Shown: positions 9,337 through 18,863, counted from the stretch's first letter. The stretch is 64,000 nucleotides of DNA from Rhizobium sp. Q54 (GCA_945861265.1 CAMAUC010000001.1:62001-126000), one strand, 5' to 3'. Numbers and translations: made by a program. Notes: generated from the letters alone by a model not told the origin.

Positions 9337-9387
9337 GCTCTTGCAATTTGGCTGTTGCAATGAGGCTGTTGCAATAAGGCTCTTGCG
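9337..9387. repeat. 14-bp tandem repeat, about 3.6 copies
   Basis: Consecutive units are GCTCTTGCAATTTG, GCTGTTGCAATGAG, GCTGTTGCAATAAG and partial GCTCTTGCG. They begin two bases after the stop codon of the DUF900 hydrolase gene and fill most of the gap to the convergent dusA gene. Function is unknown. Copy number may vary between strains. Confidence 0.8.
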
Positions 9388-9409
9388 CGCCAAAGACTCT
9401 TTCGCCGAC

Positions 9410-10438
9410 TCAGGCGGCGATGTGCGCCATATCGGCGGGCGTATCCAGCACCAGCGCCAGCGCATCGGCCAGCACAGATGCCGCAGCTCCCGGTCTGACC
9501 GTCTCGACCGAGAGGTGACGCCGATAGGCGCGCGCGCCGGGAATGGCGCGGAACAGGCCGAGGACATGGCGGGTGATCGAATTCAGCCGTACGCCTTTGG
9601 CCGTTTCACGTTCGATATAGGGAATGAGCGCGAGCGCGGCTTGCTTGGCCGTAGCGACGGGCGGCGCCTCGCCATAGAAGGCGGCATCGACGGACAGGAG
9701 TCGCCACGGTTCCTGATAGGCGGCGCGGCCCATCATCACGCCGTCGAGATTGCCGATCTCGCTTTGCGCCTGTTCGATGCTGGCAATGCCACCATTGAGG
9801 ACGATGGGAAGATTTGGATGCGCGGCTTTGAGCCGGTGCACGAGCGCATAATCGAGCGGCGGCACGTCGCGGTTTTCGCGCGGCGACAGGCCCTTGAGCC
9901 AGGCCTTGCGCGCATGCACGATCAAGGCATCGGCGCCGGCGGATTTCACGGTGTCGGTGAACGCGAACAGCGCCTGCTCGGGCTCCTGCTCATCAACGCC
10001 GATGCGGCATTTGACGGTGACCGGAATTTGGACCGCCGCTTTCATGGCGGCGACGCAATCGCCGACCAAAGCCGGCTCCAGCATCAGGCAGGCGCCGAAG
10101 CGGCCTTCCTGCACGCGGTCGGACGGACAGCCGACATTGAGATTGATCTCGTCGTAGCCGAAGCCTTCGCCGATGCGGGCACATTCGGCCAGCGCCGCCG
10201 CATCGCTGCCGCCCAGCTGCAGCGCCACCGGATGTTCGGATGGATCGAAACCGAGCAGCCTGTCGCGGTCGCCATGCAGGATCGCGCCTGTGGTCAGCAT
10301 CTCGGTATAGAGCAGCGCCCGGCGCGTCAGCAGGCGATGGAAGAACCGGCAGTGCCGGTCGGTCCAGTCCATCATGGGTGCAATATTGAAGCGGCGTTGC
10401 TGCATTATTGAGGTCTTCTCACGAATAGCCTGCGCCAT
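9410..10438 (-). CDS. dusA: tRNA-dihydrouridine(20/20a) synthase DusA
   Basis: This FMN enzyme reduces uridine 20/20a in the D-loop of tRNA, using NADPH. The 342-residue product shows the DusA opening NIAPMMDWTDRHCRFFHRLL and the FMN-site segments QLGGSDAAALAECA and YDEINLNVGCPSDRVQ. The catalytic cysteine is within GRFGACLMLEP, and VKCRIGVDEQEPEQ and VLNGGI follow. Length and motifs match DusA rather than DusB or DusC. The annotated start could instead be the internal methionine MQQRRFNIAP, 11 codons later; neither has a clear ribosome site. dusA is a known integration target of some prophages, but no integrase is seen here. Confidence 0.95.
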   Translation of the reverse strand: MAQAIREKTSIMQQRRFNIAPMMDWTDRHCRFFHRLLTRRALLYTEMLTTGAILHGDRDRLLGFDPSEHPVALQLGGSDAAALAECARIGEGFGYDEINLNVGCPSDRVQEGRFGACLMLEPALVGDCVAAMKAAVQIPVTVKCRIGVDEQEPEQALFAFTDTVKSAGADALIVHARKAWLKGLSPRENRDVPPLDYALVHRLKAAHPNLPIVLNGGIASIEQAQSEIGNLDGVMMGRAAYQEPWRLLSVDAAFYGEAPPVATAKQAALALIPYIERETAKGVRLNSITRHVLGLFRAIPGARAYRRHLSVETVRPGAAASVLADALALVLDTPADMAHIAA

Positions 10439-10798
10439 GACACGATCATGCCCGGTCCGCTCTATGCTCTTTAAAACTTATTGCCGCTGATTTCCAGCCA
10501 GCAATTACCGCATTCAGCAGGGCCGGCAGTAGAAGTTGTTTCGCATCGCTATGCACTCCCCGCGCCTGATTTTGCCAATCGACATCATTGTCAATAAACC
10601 TGCCCGTTCGGCCGCCTTAATATTGAGACAAGTCAATGAATTGGGCACCGCGACGGGTATTGTAATTCTATAAATTCTTTCGCCTTGCGACGCGCCGATG
10701 GCGATACAAACAATCGACTTTTTCGGACGCCAATCGCAGTAGCTGGTTCGAGCCGAATAGGTTCTTACGCAATACTTCCCAACTGAAAGGAACGCCGG
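10439..10798. other. Non-coding gap upstream of the GH4 gene
   Basis: This 360-base stretch has lower GC than its surroundings and no convincing ORF. It probably holds the promoters of dusA (leftward) and of the glycosidase gene (rightward). Small inverted sequences such as GACATCATTGTC and TTCGAGCCGAA are present, but none is strong enough to name. The last 15 bases contain GAAAGGA, the ribosome site of the next gene. Confidence 0.5.
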
Positions 10799-12079
10799 GT
10801 GAGCAACAAGACCAAAATCGTCTTCATCGGCGCAACCAGCATGTCGTTCGGCCTCAGCATGCTGCGCGATGTCTTCAGCAGCAACGAGTTGCGCGGCAGT
10901 ACACTCACCCTGGTCGGGCGCAACCCCGATACCCTCGACAAGATGACTGCGCTCGCCACACTCCTCAATGACCGGAAAGGCGCAGGTCTTTTCATCGAGC
11001 AGACGACCGATCGCCGCGCCGCGTTCGACGGCGCCGGCTTCGTCGTCAATGCCGCGGCGATTGACCGCAACCGGCTATGGAAGCTGGATTTCGACGTGCC
11101 GCGCAAATACGGCATTCGTCACACACTCGGCGAGAACGGTGGCCCAGGCGGGCTGTTCTTCACACTGCGCACCCTCCCGTTGATCTTCGATTTCATTCGA
11201 GACATGGAGGAACTCTGCCCGAACGCGCTGTTCCTCAATTTCTCGAATCCCGAGAGCCGGATCGTCATGGCGCTCGGCCGCTACAGCAAGATTCGCAGCA
11301 TCGGTCTGTGCCACGGCATTTATGGCAGCCGCGACCATGTGGCGAATATCATGGGCATGCCGGCTGAGCAGGTGGATGTCTGGGGCGCCGGGCTCAATCA
11401 CTTTCAGTGCGTGCTGCATATTCGTCACAGCCAAACCGGAGAAGACCTCTATCCAAGACTGCGCGCGGCGGAGAGGGATTATGACCCCACTTTCTCCCCG
11501 TTCACGCGACAGTTATTCCGTGCCTTCGGCTATTGGCTGACCTGTGGCGACGGACATCTCGGTGAGTATCTCTCCTATGGATGGGAAGCCGGTGAAGACG
11601 GTTACGACTTTTGCGGCGATGAGCGCTGGCGTGCCGAATTCGCAAAGATAGTGGACGGCGCGCTCTCCGGAACCGCGTCCATTCCGAACTATTGGCTCGA
11701 GCCGTCGGGCGAGCGTGGCGCTGCCGTCATCGCCGGGATCACCCATAACCAGAAACGGTTTCTTGAATCCGGCATCGTATATAATCAGGGCACCATTCCC
11801 AACATGCCGGCTGAGCTGGCCGTGGAAGTTCCGGTGATGGTCGATGCCGCCGGCGTTCACCCGATTTCGCTCGGGGCCCTGCCCGATCCGATCGCGAAGT
11901 TGATGACTATGCAAGCCAATGTCCAGCAACTGGCCGTAGCGGCCGCCGTGCATGGCTCCAAGGAACTGGCCTTGCAGGCACTGCTCATCGATCCAGTGGT
12001 GAACTCCGCATCGGCGGCGGTCAAACTTCTCGACGAATTGTGGGAAGTAAACCGCCCCTATATACGCGCCTGCGTCTAA
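10799..12079 (+). CDS. Family 4 glycoside hydrolase (NAD+/Mn2+ dependent)
   Basis: The 426-residue product belongs to GH4, whose members cleave alpha- or beta-glycosides by an oxidation-elimination mechanism. They use tightly bound NAD and a divalent metal. The nucleotide-binding N-terminus is [17 protein letters not shown]. Cys171 ([10 protein letters not shown]) and His201 (GLNHFQC) match the two expected metal ligands. [13 protein letters not shown] is also typical. Substrate may be an alpha-glucoside, galactoside or galacturonide and cannot be told. It starts with GTG seven bases after GAAAGGA. No sugar transporter accompanies it. Its TAA stop overlaps the TAG stop of the convergent PEP synthase gene. 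Confidence 0.88.
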   Translation: MSNKTKIVFIGATSMSFGLSMLRDVFSSNELRGSTLTLVGRNPDTLDKMTALATLLNDRKGAGLFIEQTTDRRAAFDGAGFVVNAAAIDRNRLWKLDFDVPRKYGIRHTLGENGGPGGLFFTLRTLPLIFDFIRDMEELCPNALFLNFSNPESRIVMALGRYSKIRSIGLCHGIYGSRDHVANIMGMPAEQVDVWGAGLNHFQCVLHIRHSQTGEDLYPRLRAAERDYDPTFSPFTRQLFRAFGYWLTCGDGHLGEYLSYGWEAGEDGYDFCGDERWRAEFAKIVDGALSGTASIPNYWLEPSGERGAAVIAGITHNQKRFLESGIVYNQGTIPNMPAELAVEVPVMVDAAGVHPISLGALPDPIAKLMTMQANVQQLAVAAAVHGSKELALQALLIDPVVNSASAAVKLLDELWEVNRPYIRACV

Positions 12080-14469
12080 AGCCTGCTTTCGGCATCACTG
12101 ACTACCTGCATCGTCCGCAAGATGCTCGATGGATTGACGCTGATGGAATCGATGCCGAGTTGGGCAAGGTAGCTGGCAATTTCCGGATAGTTGGCTGGCG
12201 CCTCGCCGCAAATGCCGACATGGCGCCCGTTGCGCTTGGCGCCGACGATCGCCAGCCTGAACATCTCCAGCATGCCGGGGTCGCGCTCGTCGAAATCAAA
12301 GGCGACGATCTCGGAATCCCGATCGACGCCGAGCGTGAGCTGCGTTAGGTCGTTGGAGCCGATCGAGAACCCGTCGAACAGTTTGGCAAACGCGTCGATT
12401 TGAATGACATTGTTGGGAATCTCGCACATCACATACACCTCAAGCCCATTGTCGCCGCGTTTGAGACCATGGCCAGCCATCGCATCGAGGACCCGTTGTG
12501 CTTCCTCCACGCGCCGGCAGAACGGCACCATCACGCAGACATTGGTCAGGCCTATGTCCTCGCGCACGCGCCGCAGCGCGGCACATTCCAGCGCGAAGCC
12601 GGCGGCATAGGCCGGATGGGCGTAGCGGGCGGCGCCGCGAAACCCGAGCATCGGGTTTTCTTCTTTGGGCTCAAAGCCCTCACCGCCCAGAAGCCGTGCA
12701 TATTCATTGGTCTTGAAGTCGGAAAGTCTGACAATCACTGGCTTTGGATAAAATGCCGCACCGATCATGCCGACGCCTTCGGCAAGCTTCTCTACGAAGT
12801 AGTCGGCCGGGCTCGCGTAATTGCGGACAAGTCGTTCGATTGCGAGACGCGCCTCCGCCGAGACGATTTTCTCAGGACTGACCAACGCCATCGGATGCAC
12901 TTTGATGTGTTCACTGATGATGAACTCCATCCGCGCCAAGCCCACCCCGTCGTTGGGAAGCATTGCGCTCTTGAAGGCCAGTTCCGGATTGCCCAGGTTC
13001 AACATGATCTTGGTGCGCGGACGCTTAACCTCACTGAGCTCGACATGCGTCGTCTTGATCGGTAGCGCGCCCTCATAGACGCGGCCGATCTCGCCTTCGG
13101 CGCAGCAGACGGTGACCGACGCACCGGTGTTGAGCGCGTTCATTGCCCCCTGCGCACCGACCACGGCGGGGATACCGAGTTCTCGCGCGACGATCGCCGC
13201 ATGGCAAGTTCGCCCGCCGCGTTCGGTCACGATGCCGGCGGCAATCTTCATCACCGGCTCCCAATCCGGCGTGGTCGATTCGGCGACCAGAACCTCGCCT
13301 GGCTTGAAGCCCGCTAGATGATGGGCGCCGGCAACGACGCGGACCGGCCCGGCGGCGATCTTCTCGCCAACGGCGCGGCCCGTCACGAGCACCGTGCTCG
13401 ATGCGCCGAGGGTATAGGTCTCAAACCCTGTCGGCATGCGTTGCGAAACCACCGTCTCCGGCCGGGCCTGGATGATGTAGAGCATCCCATCGTCGGCGTC
13501 CTTGGCCCATTCAATATCCATCGGCATTGGATGGCCGGCATTCTTCGAGTAATGCTCTTCGATCTTGATGGCTTCGTCGGCCAGCTCAAGCACTTCGGCG
13601 TCGGTGACGCAGTAACGTTCGCGCTCCACCTCGGAAACCGGCACGTTGCGAATGCCGCCGCCGTCAGCATAAATCATGCGCATCTGCTTGCGCCCGAGCG
13701 ACCGGCTCAGCACCGTCCGATGTCCTGTTCGGAAGGTCGGCTTGTGCACGTAGAACTCGTCCGGATCGACGGTTCCTTGCACGATATTTTCACCGAGCCC
13801 ATAGACGCCGGTCACGAACACGACATCGAGAAAGCCGGATTCGGTGTCGAGCGTGAACATTACGCCGCTGGCCGCGCGGTCCGACCGCACCATTTTCATC
13901 ACGCCGACCGACAGCGCGACCTTAAAATGATCGAAGCCATTGTCACGACGATAGGAGATCGCCCGATCCGTGAAGATCGATGCAAAGCAGCGGCGGCAGG
14001 CTTCAAACAAGCCATCGGAGCCACTGACGTTGAGAAAGCTTTCGTGCTGACCGGCAAAGCTGGCCGTTGGCAGGTCTTCCGCGGTGGCCGAGCTTCTGAC
14101 CGCGACGGCGACATTCGCGCCATATTCCGCTTCGAGTTTCTGATAGGCGCGGTCGATTTGCTCCCGGAGCGGGCCGGTCGCGGTCGCCTGGTAAACAATT
14201 TCGCGCGCTTCGGCGGCTACATTCGCCAATGCCTCAACGTCGTGCCTATCCAGGGTATCGAGAAGCTGGTGCAACCGCTCCCACGCGCCGGCGGATGTTA
14301 GCGCGTCTCTGTAGGCATCCGCGGTCAGAGCAAAGCCGTTGGGAACACGCACACCCTGCTGGGAAAGGGTCGAATACAACTCGCCCAACGACGCGTTCTT
14401 GCCGCCGACCCGCGGCACATCGCCGGCGCGAATGTCGGAAAACCAGAGAACATAATTCTTGGTCGCCAT
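12076..14469 (-). CDS. ppsA: Phosphoenolpyruvate synthase
   Basis: The enzyme makes phosphoenolpyruvate from pyruvate and ATP for gluconeogenic growth. The 797-residue length from the preferred start [12 protein letters not shown] fits the roughly 790-residue bacterial PpsA. The order is the ATP-grasp pyruvate/ATP domain ([32 protein letters not shown]), the swivelling domain with the phosphorylated histidine ([20 protein letters not shown]), and the C-terminal barrel ending with the catalytic cysteine segment [12 protein letters not shown]. The ORF track extends 44 codons further upstream; that part is rejected as untranslated leader. Catabolic islands nearby feeding C2-C4 acids would make such an enzyme useful, but this is only inference. 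Confidence 0.95.
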   Translation of the reverse strand: MATKNYVLWFSDIRAGDVPRVGGKNASLGELYSTLSQQGVRVPNGFALTADAYRDALTSAGAWERLHQLLDTLDRHDVEALANVAAEAREIVYQATATGPLREQIDRAYQKLEAEYGANVAVAVRSSATAEDLPTASFAGQHESFLNVSGSDGLFEACRRCFASIFTDRAISYRRDNGFDHFKVALSVGVMKMVRSDRAASGVMFTLDTESGFLDVVFVTGVYGLGENIVQGTVDPDEFYVHKPTFRTGHRTVLSRSLGRKQMRMIYADGGGIRNVPVSEVERERYCVTDAEVLELADEAIKIEEHYSKNAGHPMPMDIEWAKDADDGMLYIIQARPETVVSQRMPTGFETYTLGASSTVLVTGRAVGEKIAAGPVRVVAGAHHLAGFKPGEVLVAESTTPDWEPVMKIAAGIVTERGGRTCHAAIVARELGIPAVVGAQGAMNALNTGASVTVCCAEGEIGRVYEGALPIKTTHVELSEVKRPRTKIMLNLGNPELAFKSAMLPNDGVGLARMEFIISEHIKVHPMALVSPEKIVSAEARLAIERLVRNYASPADYFVEKLAEGVGMIGAAFYPKPVIVRLSDFKTNEYARLLGGEGFEPKEENPMLGFRGAARYAHPAYAAGFALECAALRRVREDIGLTNVCVMVPFCRRVEEAQRVLDAMAGHGLKRGDNGLEVYVMCEIPNNVIQIDAFAKLFDGFSIGSNDLTQLTLGVDRDSEIVAFDFDERDPGMLEMFRLAIVGAKRNGRHVGICGEAPANYPEIASYLAQLGIDSISVNPSSILRTMQVVSDAESRL

Positions 14470-14968
14470 CCGGGCTCTCTCTCGGGAACAAATATAAAAC
14501 GCAACGCGCCCCTGCCGGCATTGATCTCGCTCAAGCTGAAGATTCTTTGGGTCCAAGTATAGTAGCCTGGACCTTGTAAAGTACGCCGAGCGGTACAACA
14601 CGGCGTTCGGCCACCACGGCTAAGTACCTCAATTAGAATAACAAATCCGCTTAAAAGCCCCTCTCCATCATGGGTGCAATAGCGAATTGTCTATTTATTT
14701 CAGACATTTACGAGATTGTTCGGATTCCATGTCGTGCCATGGAGCACCAGGCACCACGCGATCGCACAGACCACATTAAGGCCTATACGGCTCCACACCG
14801 CATCAGACAAGGCGCAGATTGCCGCCTCGACGTTCGACGCGGCGCTTGTAGCCGCACTTGCTCGAAACGTTGGCAGTACGACCATCGAAGACGTGGCCGG
14901 CAAGACATTTCGCAACATTGCGAGATATTAGAAGGATGTGCGAGCTAACCCGCTTCGAAGCCGGCTAA
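14470..14968. other. Long non-coding gap upstream of ppsA
   Basis: About 500 bases lie between the ppsA start and the stop of the FAD monooxygenase gene. The ppsA promoter must be near the right side of 14470-14577. The middle holds one copy of a dispersed 135-base repeat (separate entry). The remainder contains only short overlapping ORFs, such as the 71-codon one at 14716-14931, with no recognisable domain. They look like chance or decayed sequence. Confidence 0.5.
14578..14712. repeat. Dispersed imperfect repeat, copy A
   Basis: This copy begins AAAGTACGCCGAGCGGTACA and ends with CATTTACG. It aligns with 43813-43948 over the full length, with perhaps a single-base length difference. The best-conserved blocks are the first 24 bases, TAAGTACCT, CCTCTCCATCAT and GAATTGTCTATT. 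Both copies lie in intergenic gaps beside catabolic gene sets. No reading frame is clearly preserved. Confidence 0.75.
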
Positions 14969-16096
14969 TCACGCGGGGCCGGTCAATGCCGCTGCGCTAG
15001 CGACATAGCCATAAACCCAATCGGCATTGCCGCCTTGCTTGAGCCATTCGTTGCCGCGTGAGCCAATCTGCACACGCGCCGTCCGATCCTTGCGGGCATT
15101 TTCATAATTCAGGAAAGCTGAAGCTACGCCGGCGACATCAACTCCTTTGAGCGCGCGACCTAGCACGACGGCATCCTCGATGGCCATGCAGGCGCCCTGC
15201 GCCATGAATGGCACCATCGGGTGGCAGGCATCGCCAAGCAGCGTTACCCGGCCGACCGACCAGCGCGGCAGCGGATCGCGCACATAGAGCGCCGACTTCG
15301 TCACCGTCTCGCAGGCGTCGAGCAGCGCGCGCGCCTCTGCATGGAAACCGGCATAGGCCTTGCGCAATTCGTTGACGTCGCCCGGCATCGTCCAGGACTC
15401 GTGACGCCAGTCGTCCTGCGCCGTGGTGGCAAAGACGAAGATCTCGCGGCCGCGATTGAGCGGGAACGTGACGATCTGCAGGTCCGGCGTCGGGCCCCAC
15501 CATTTGGTGAAGGCGTCCAGATTCGGGATGTTCAGCTTGGAACGATCGACCACCGAACGGTACGACACCAGCCCGGTGAACTGCGGGCTTTCCGGACCGA
15601 ACAAGGCGGTGCGCGTCGGCGAATGAATGCCGTCGGCGCCGACCAACGCATCGACCCCGCGCGACGTGCCGTCGGCAAAACGAACGACCGGATTGGCGCC
15701 GGTCGTGTCGATCGACTCGATGCGATGACCAAGCAGAACAATGTTCTCCGGTAGCTTCATGCGCAAAGCGTTCAGGAGATCCGCACGGTGAATGGTCAGC
15801 TGCGGCGCGCCGTATTTCTTCTCGGCCTCTTCGCCCATGGGAAGGCGCGAGGTTTCCTCGCCGGTGTCCCACATCCGGCTGATGCGGTGGGTCGGCTGCG
15901 CCGCCGTCTCCTTCAGCGCATCCAGCACACCGAGACTCGCGAGAGCACGCGCCGCGTTGGGCGTGAGATTGATATCGGCGCCGACCCGGCCATAGGACGT
16001 TGCCTGTTCATAGACCTCGACATCGTGCCCGGCCTGACGCAGCGCGATCGCCGCCGCCATGCCGCCAATGCCGCCGCCGTTAATGCCAATCTTCAT
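14969..16096 (-). CDS. FAD-dependent aromatic-ring monooxygenase (salicylate/6-hydroxynicotinate hydroxylase type)
   Basis: This 375-residue flavoprotein belongs to the class A aromatic hydroxylases. It has the dinucleotide fold GGGIGGMAAAIALRQAG, the DG motif LVGADGIHSPTR and the GD motif VTLLGDACHPMVPFMAQGA. The last of these closely resembles NicC (6-hydroxynicotinate 3-monooxygenase) and salicylate hydroxylases. Such enzymes use NAD(P)H and O2 to hydroxylate, often with decarboxylation, an activated aromatic acid. It is the last gene of the minus-strand operon headed by IclR, 18 bases after the SDR gene. With the VOC dioxygenase it could make and then open a dihydroxy-aromatic ring. A GAGGG ribosome site is visible. 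Confidence 0.88.
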   Translation of the reverse strand: MKIGINGGGIGGMAAAIALRQAGHDVEVYEQATSYGRVGADINLTPNAARALASLGVLDALKETAAQPTHRISRMWDTGEETSRLPMGEEAEKKYGAPQLTIHRADLLNALRMKLPENIVLLGHRIESIDTTGANPVVRFADGTSRGVDALVGADGIHSPTRTALFGPESPQFTGLVSYRSVVDRSKLNIPNLDAFTKWWGPTPDLQIVTFPLNRGREIFVFATTAQDDWRHESWTMPGDVNELRKAYAGFHAEARALLDACETVTKSALYVRDPLPRWSVGRVTLLGDACHPMVPFMAQGACMAIEDAVVLGRALKGVDVAGVASAFLNYENARKDRTARVQIGSRGNEWLKQGGNADWVYGYVASAAALTGPA

Positions 16097-16114
16097 GTAC
16101 TTCGCCCTCGAATA

Positions 16115-16882
16115 TCAGTGAAGCGAGAAGCCGCCGTCAACGGCCAAGGTTTGCCCGGTGATGAACTTTGCGTCGTCCGACAGAAGGAACGCCACCGCGC
16201 CGTCGAGGTCGTCGGCCTGCTGCGTGCGTTTGAGGATCGTCCGCGCGGCGTAGTCGTCCCAGCGCGTCTGCGGTATATCCTTGGTCGCCTCGACCGCGGT
16301 CAATCCCGGCAGCAGACAGTTGACCCGGATCATGCGCTCGCCGAGCTCGCGCGCCAGCGAACGCGTCATGCCGACCAGCGCCGACTTGCTGGTGACGTAA
16401 TGCAGCAGTTTCGGCGGGCCCCAATAGATCGCATCCGACGACACGGTGACGATGGCGCCGCCGTCGCGCATCAACGGCCCGATGGCGCGGACGGTGAGCC
16501 AGGTGCCGCGCACGTTGATCGCCATCATGCGATCCCAGACATCGGGCGTAATCTCGTCGTAGGCCTTGCCGCCGACATTGTTGGCCCAGCCTGCATTGGC
16601 GACCAGACCGAAAACTCCGTCGCAGCCTTTCGCCGCTTCCTTCGCCATGGCGGCGACGGAGGCTTCCGACGCGATGTCGGTTTGCACGAAGCGGGCGTCG
16701 ATGCCTTCGGCCTTCAATTTCATCTCGGCGTCGGCGCCGAGCGTCGCGTCTATCTCGGCGATGACGACACTGGCGCCTTCCCGGCCAAGCCGTTGCGCGA
16801 ATGCAAAGCCCAGGCCGCGCCCTGCCCCGGTGATGACGATGCGCTTGCCGGCAAAGCGCTTGGCGATGACTGCGTCAGACAT
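16115..16882 (-). CDS. Short-chain dehydrogenase/reductase
   Basis: The 255-residue product from MSDAVIAKRF is a classical SDR. The cofactor motif TGAGRGLG lies near residue 17, NAG in the middle, catalytic serine in TVSSDAIYW, and the Tyr/Lys pair in YVTSKSALVG. The end, ITGQTLAVDGGFSLH, is typical. An acidic residue after the second strand (VVIAEID) suggests NAD(H). Its start overlaps the stop of the preceding unknown gene, so the two are translationally coupled. It may oxidise an alcohol or dihydrodiol intermediate of the cluster. Extra upstream residues in the ORF track are unlikely to be used. Confidence 0.9.
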   Translation of the reverse strand: MSDAVIAKRFAGKRIVITGAGRGLGFAFAQRLGREGASVVIAEIDATLGADAEMKLKAEGIDARFVQTDIASEASVAAMAKEAAKGCDGVFGLVANAGWANNVGGKAYDEITPDVWDRMMAINVRGTWLTVRAIGPLMRDGGAIVTVSSDAIYWGPPKLLHYVTSKSALVGMTRSLARELGERMIRVNCLLPGLTAVEATKDIPQTRWDDYAARTILKRTQQADDLDGAVAFLLSDDAKFITGQTLAVDGGFSLH

Positions 16883-17252
16883 GGTCGGTCTCGGAGGCGA
16901 TGGCATATTGGTAATAGTCGTTGCGATGACGGTCATAGAGCGTCACCGAGGCGCCGCCGCCGGCGCGGCCGAAAAACGGCTCCCGACCGGCATGTTCGAA
17001 GCCATCGAAGCCGACATCGCCGACCAGCGCGAGATCAATCGGTCCGCGTCCGTCGGCCAGAACGATCTGCGTGCCGTTGATACGAACGGTCGCACCGGAG
17101 GCGACGTCATAAAATCCGTCCGCCGCCGGTTTGATGTCGAAAGTCTCGCCGGTGCCGAGCGAATGCACCCGCAACGGACAGCGGCCGGAGCGGCGCCGGT
17201 GCGCTTCGACGATCACGATGCGGCGCAGGTCAGGCGACATTGGCTGGCCCAT
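16875..17252 (-). CDS. Unrecognised conserved-looking small protein
   Basis: I do not recognise this protein. It has about 125 residues from MGQPMSPDLRR, or 121 from the next methionine; neither start has a clear ribosome site. The sequence is rich in predicted beta strands (RIVIVEAHRRR, FYDVASGATVRINGTQIVLAD, GASVTLYDRH). It has no cysteine cluster, signal peptide or membrane segment. It lies 26 bases after the extradiol dioxygenase stop and overlaps the SDR start by eight bases, so it belongs to the operon. A role as an accessory subunit or small isomerase is possible, but nothing shows it. Confidence 0.65.
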   Translation of the reverse strand: MGQPMSPDLRRIVIVEAHRRRSGRCPLRVHSLGTGETFDIKPAADGFYDVASGATVRINGTQIVLADGRGPIDLALVGDVGFDGFEHAGREPFFGRAGGGASVTLYDRHRNDYYQYAIASETDHV

Positions 17253-17278
17253 GGCCGGTTCGAAAACCGCGCGCGGCG

Positions 17279-18229
17279 TCACGCATGGCCGCGCCCGCTC
17301 TTGTCGATGCCCTGCGCCTGGCGGCGCGTGTTTCCGTCGATGCCGCCGGCAATCGCCCATTCGGCGAACAGTTCGGGCTTGCGCTCGAACGTGCTCGGCT
17401 TCCAGTCTTCGGTGCAGTAATCCTCGTCGGCGTAATATTCGAGCGGCGCGGCAAGCGGATTTTCGAAGTACCAGAAATAGGCCGATGAGATCGGATGCCG
17501 GCCGGGGCCGATTTCCGTCTTCCAGCCCTTGCGGCTCATGGCCAGGCCGCCGCCGATCACTTCGTGAATGTCGGTGACGGTGAAGGCAACGTGATTGATG
17601 CCGGGCTTGCCCGGGCGGTTGAGCACGAATGTGTTGTGGTGATCACCCACGCGCTGGCAGCGCATGAACACGCCGTGGCCGGGATATTCGTCGCTGATCG
17701 AGAAGCCGAGCTTCTCGGTGTAGAAGGCGCGCATCGCGGCGAAGTCATTGGCGAACAGAACGACGTGGCCGATGTTGATCGGGTGCGCCTGGGTATGGAT
17801 AGGCGAGCGCGTGTTGACACGGTTATGCGCGCCCGGCGCATTCACCTGCGTCGGCTTGACGACGACCGGCGTGCGCTTGGTGACACGAAAGGCAAGGCTC
17901 ATCCCGTTGGGATCAGTGACCCGCGGCAGGCCGTCGGTGCCAGTTTGAAAGCCGGGAACGGACTTGAGGTTCTCCAGAGTTTTATCGAGCTCGGCCTGGC
18001 TGGCGGCGCCCCAGATCACCTCGCGGACCGTGTTGCCGATTTCGATCGCCTTGGGAAGATCGGCGGCGTCCTTGGGACGCACGATCACTTCCGCGCCGTC
18101 AAGCGTGCGATAGACCAGTTTGTCCGCGGTCGCGGAGACCTGCGACACGCCCCAGTCGTCCAGAAAACGCTTTGACTCGGCCATATCGGCGACGCCGAAA
18201 ACGACTGCATCGATGCCAGTCAGTGCCAT
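17279..18229 (-). CDS. VOC-family extradiol ring-cleavage dioxygenase
   Basis: The 316-residue protein has two vicinal-oxygen-chelate modules, as in type I extradiol dioxygenases. The N-terminal module (residues ~1-120) is degenerate. The C-terminal one carries the metal ligands: His in NIGHVVLFANDF, His in GINHVAFTV and Glu in PLEYYADED. DHHNTFVLNRP supplies the expected second-shell histidine. These enzymes use Fe(II) to open catechol-like rings next to the hydroxyls. The cluster position beside an FAD hydroxylase fits this role. The substrate could be a bicyclic or substituted catechol. Confidence 0.88.
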   Translation of the reverse strand: MALTGIDAVVFGVADMAESKRFLDDWGVSQVSATADKLVYRTLDGAEVIVRPKDAADLPKAIEIGNTVREVIWGAASQAELDKTLENLKSVPGFQTGTDGLPRVTDPNGMSLAFRVTKRTPVVVKPTQVNAPGAHNRVNTRSPIHTQAHPINIGHVVLFANDFAAMRAFYTEKLGFSISDEYPGHGVFMRCQRVGDHHNTFVLNRPGKPGINHVAFTVTDIHEVIGGGLAMSRKGWKTEIGPGRHPISSAYFWYFENPLAAPLEYYADEDYCTEDWKPSTFERKPELFAEWAIAGGIDGNTRRQAQGIDKSGRGHA

Positions 18230-18335
18230 GACAGAACCTCTCCCTCACTCGGCTGGCGCGCTGCTACCGGCCGCCGCCCGTTGATCCGATGATAGCGGAC
18301 GCCCCGGCGCGATGCCGGGACATCCCTTGAACCGA

Positions 18336-18863
18336 TCAGCGCTTGACCTTGGCCAGCGGATGATCTGGCGGATAAGTCGGTGTGATCGGCTTCGGCGAGC
18401 CGATCATCACCATCATGATCGCATCTTCCTCGCCGATATTTATCTCGCCGCGATAGACGCCGGGCGGCACCGAGACGCAATCGCGCTCGTTGAGAATGGT
18501 TTCGAAATATTCGCCGTCCTTCTCCACCATCACCTTGATCTTGCCGCGCAGCACGAAGAACACCTCCTCGGCATCGGTGTGAAGGTGCATCGGCCCCTCG
18601 CCGCCGGCCGGGATGATCATGTTCGACAGCGTGAAGTGCTCGGCCGGGATCACATTGGTGTCCTTGGCGACGCCGGTACCGCCGGTGCCGATGAAACGCT
18701 TTTGCGCGCGGCGATATTTCGGATCGAAGTCTGCCTGGAACTTGAGCGCGTTCCAGTCATAAGGACGTTCGGAAACGCGCGCGACGCGGCTCTTCATCCA
18801 GTCTTCGAAGCTGGCGCCTTCCGGGCGGTCCCAGGAATGTTTCTGGCGGGTAAGGTCGTCCAT
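18336..18863 (-). CDS. Cupin-domain protein with altered metal site
   Basis: The 175-residue single-cupin protein starts at MDDLTRQKHSW with an ideal AAGGAG site seven bases upstream. The ORF-track start 41 codons earlier lies inside the IclR gene and is rejected. Cupin motif 1 is intact: His93, His95 and Glu99 in PMHLHTDAEEVFFVLRG. In motif 2, SVPPGVYRGEIN, the position that normally supplies the last histidine is Arg138. Metal binding may therefore be by three ligands, or the protein may bind a ligand without doing oxygen chemistry. It is the first enzyme-type gene after IclR. Confidence 0.85.
   Translation of the reverse strand: MDDLTRQKHSWDRPEGASFEDWMKSRVARVSERPYDWNALKFQADFDPKYRRAQKRFIGTGGTGVAKDTNVIPAEHFTLSNMIIPAGGEGPMHLHTDAEEVFFVLRGKIKVMVEKDGEYFETILNERDCVSVPPGVYRGEINIGEEDAIMMVMIGSPKPITPTYPPDHPLAKVKR

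Noticed and set aside
9410-10438. dusA as the attachment site of an integrated element
   Set aside because: dusA is a known integration target, but no integrase, attachment repeat or phage gene is present nearby and the gene is full length.
14716-14931. 71-codon ORF between ppsA and the FAD monooxygenase gene
   Set aside because: No ribosome site, no recognised domain and overlapping ORFs on both strands; not reported as a gene.
18303-18319. CCCGGC/GCCGGG hairpin between the cupin and dioxygenase genes as a terminator
   Set aside because: Stem of six pairs without a T-tract, inside what looks like one operon; more likely incidental or a weak processing site.
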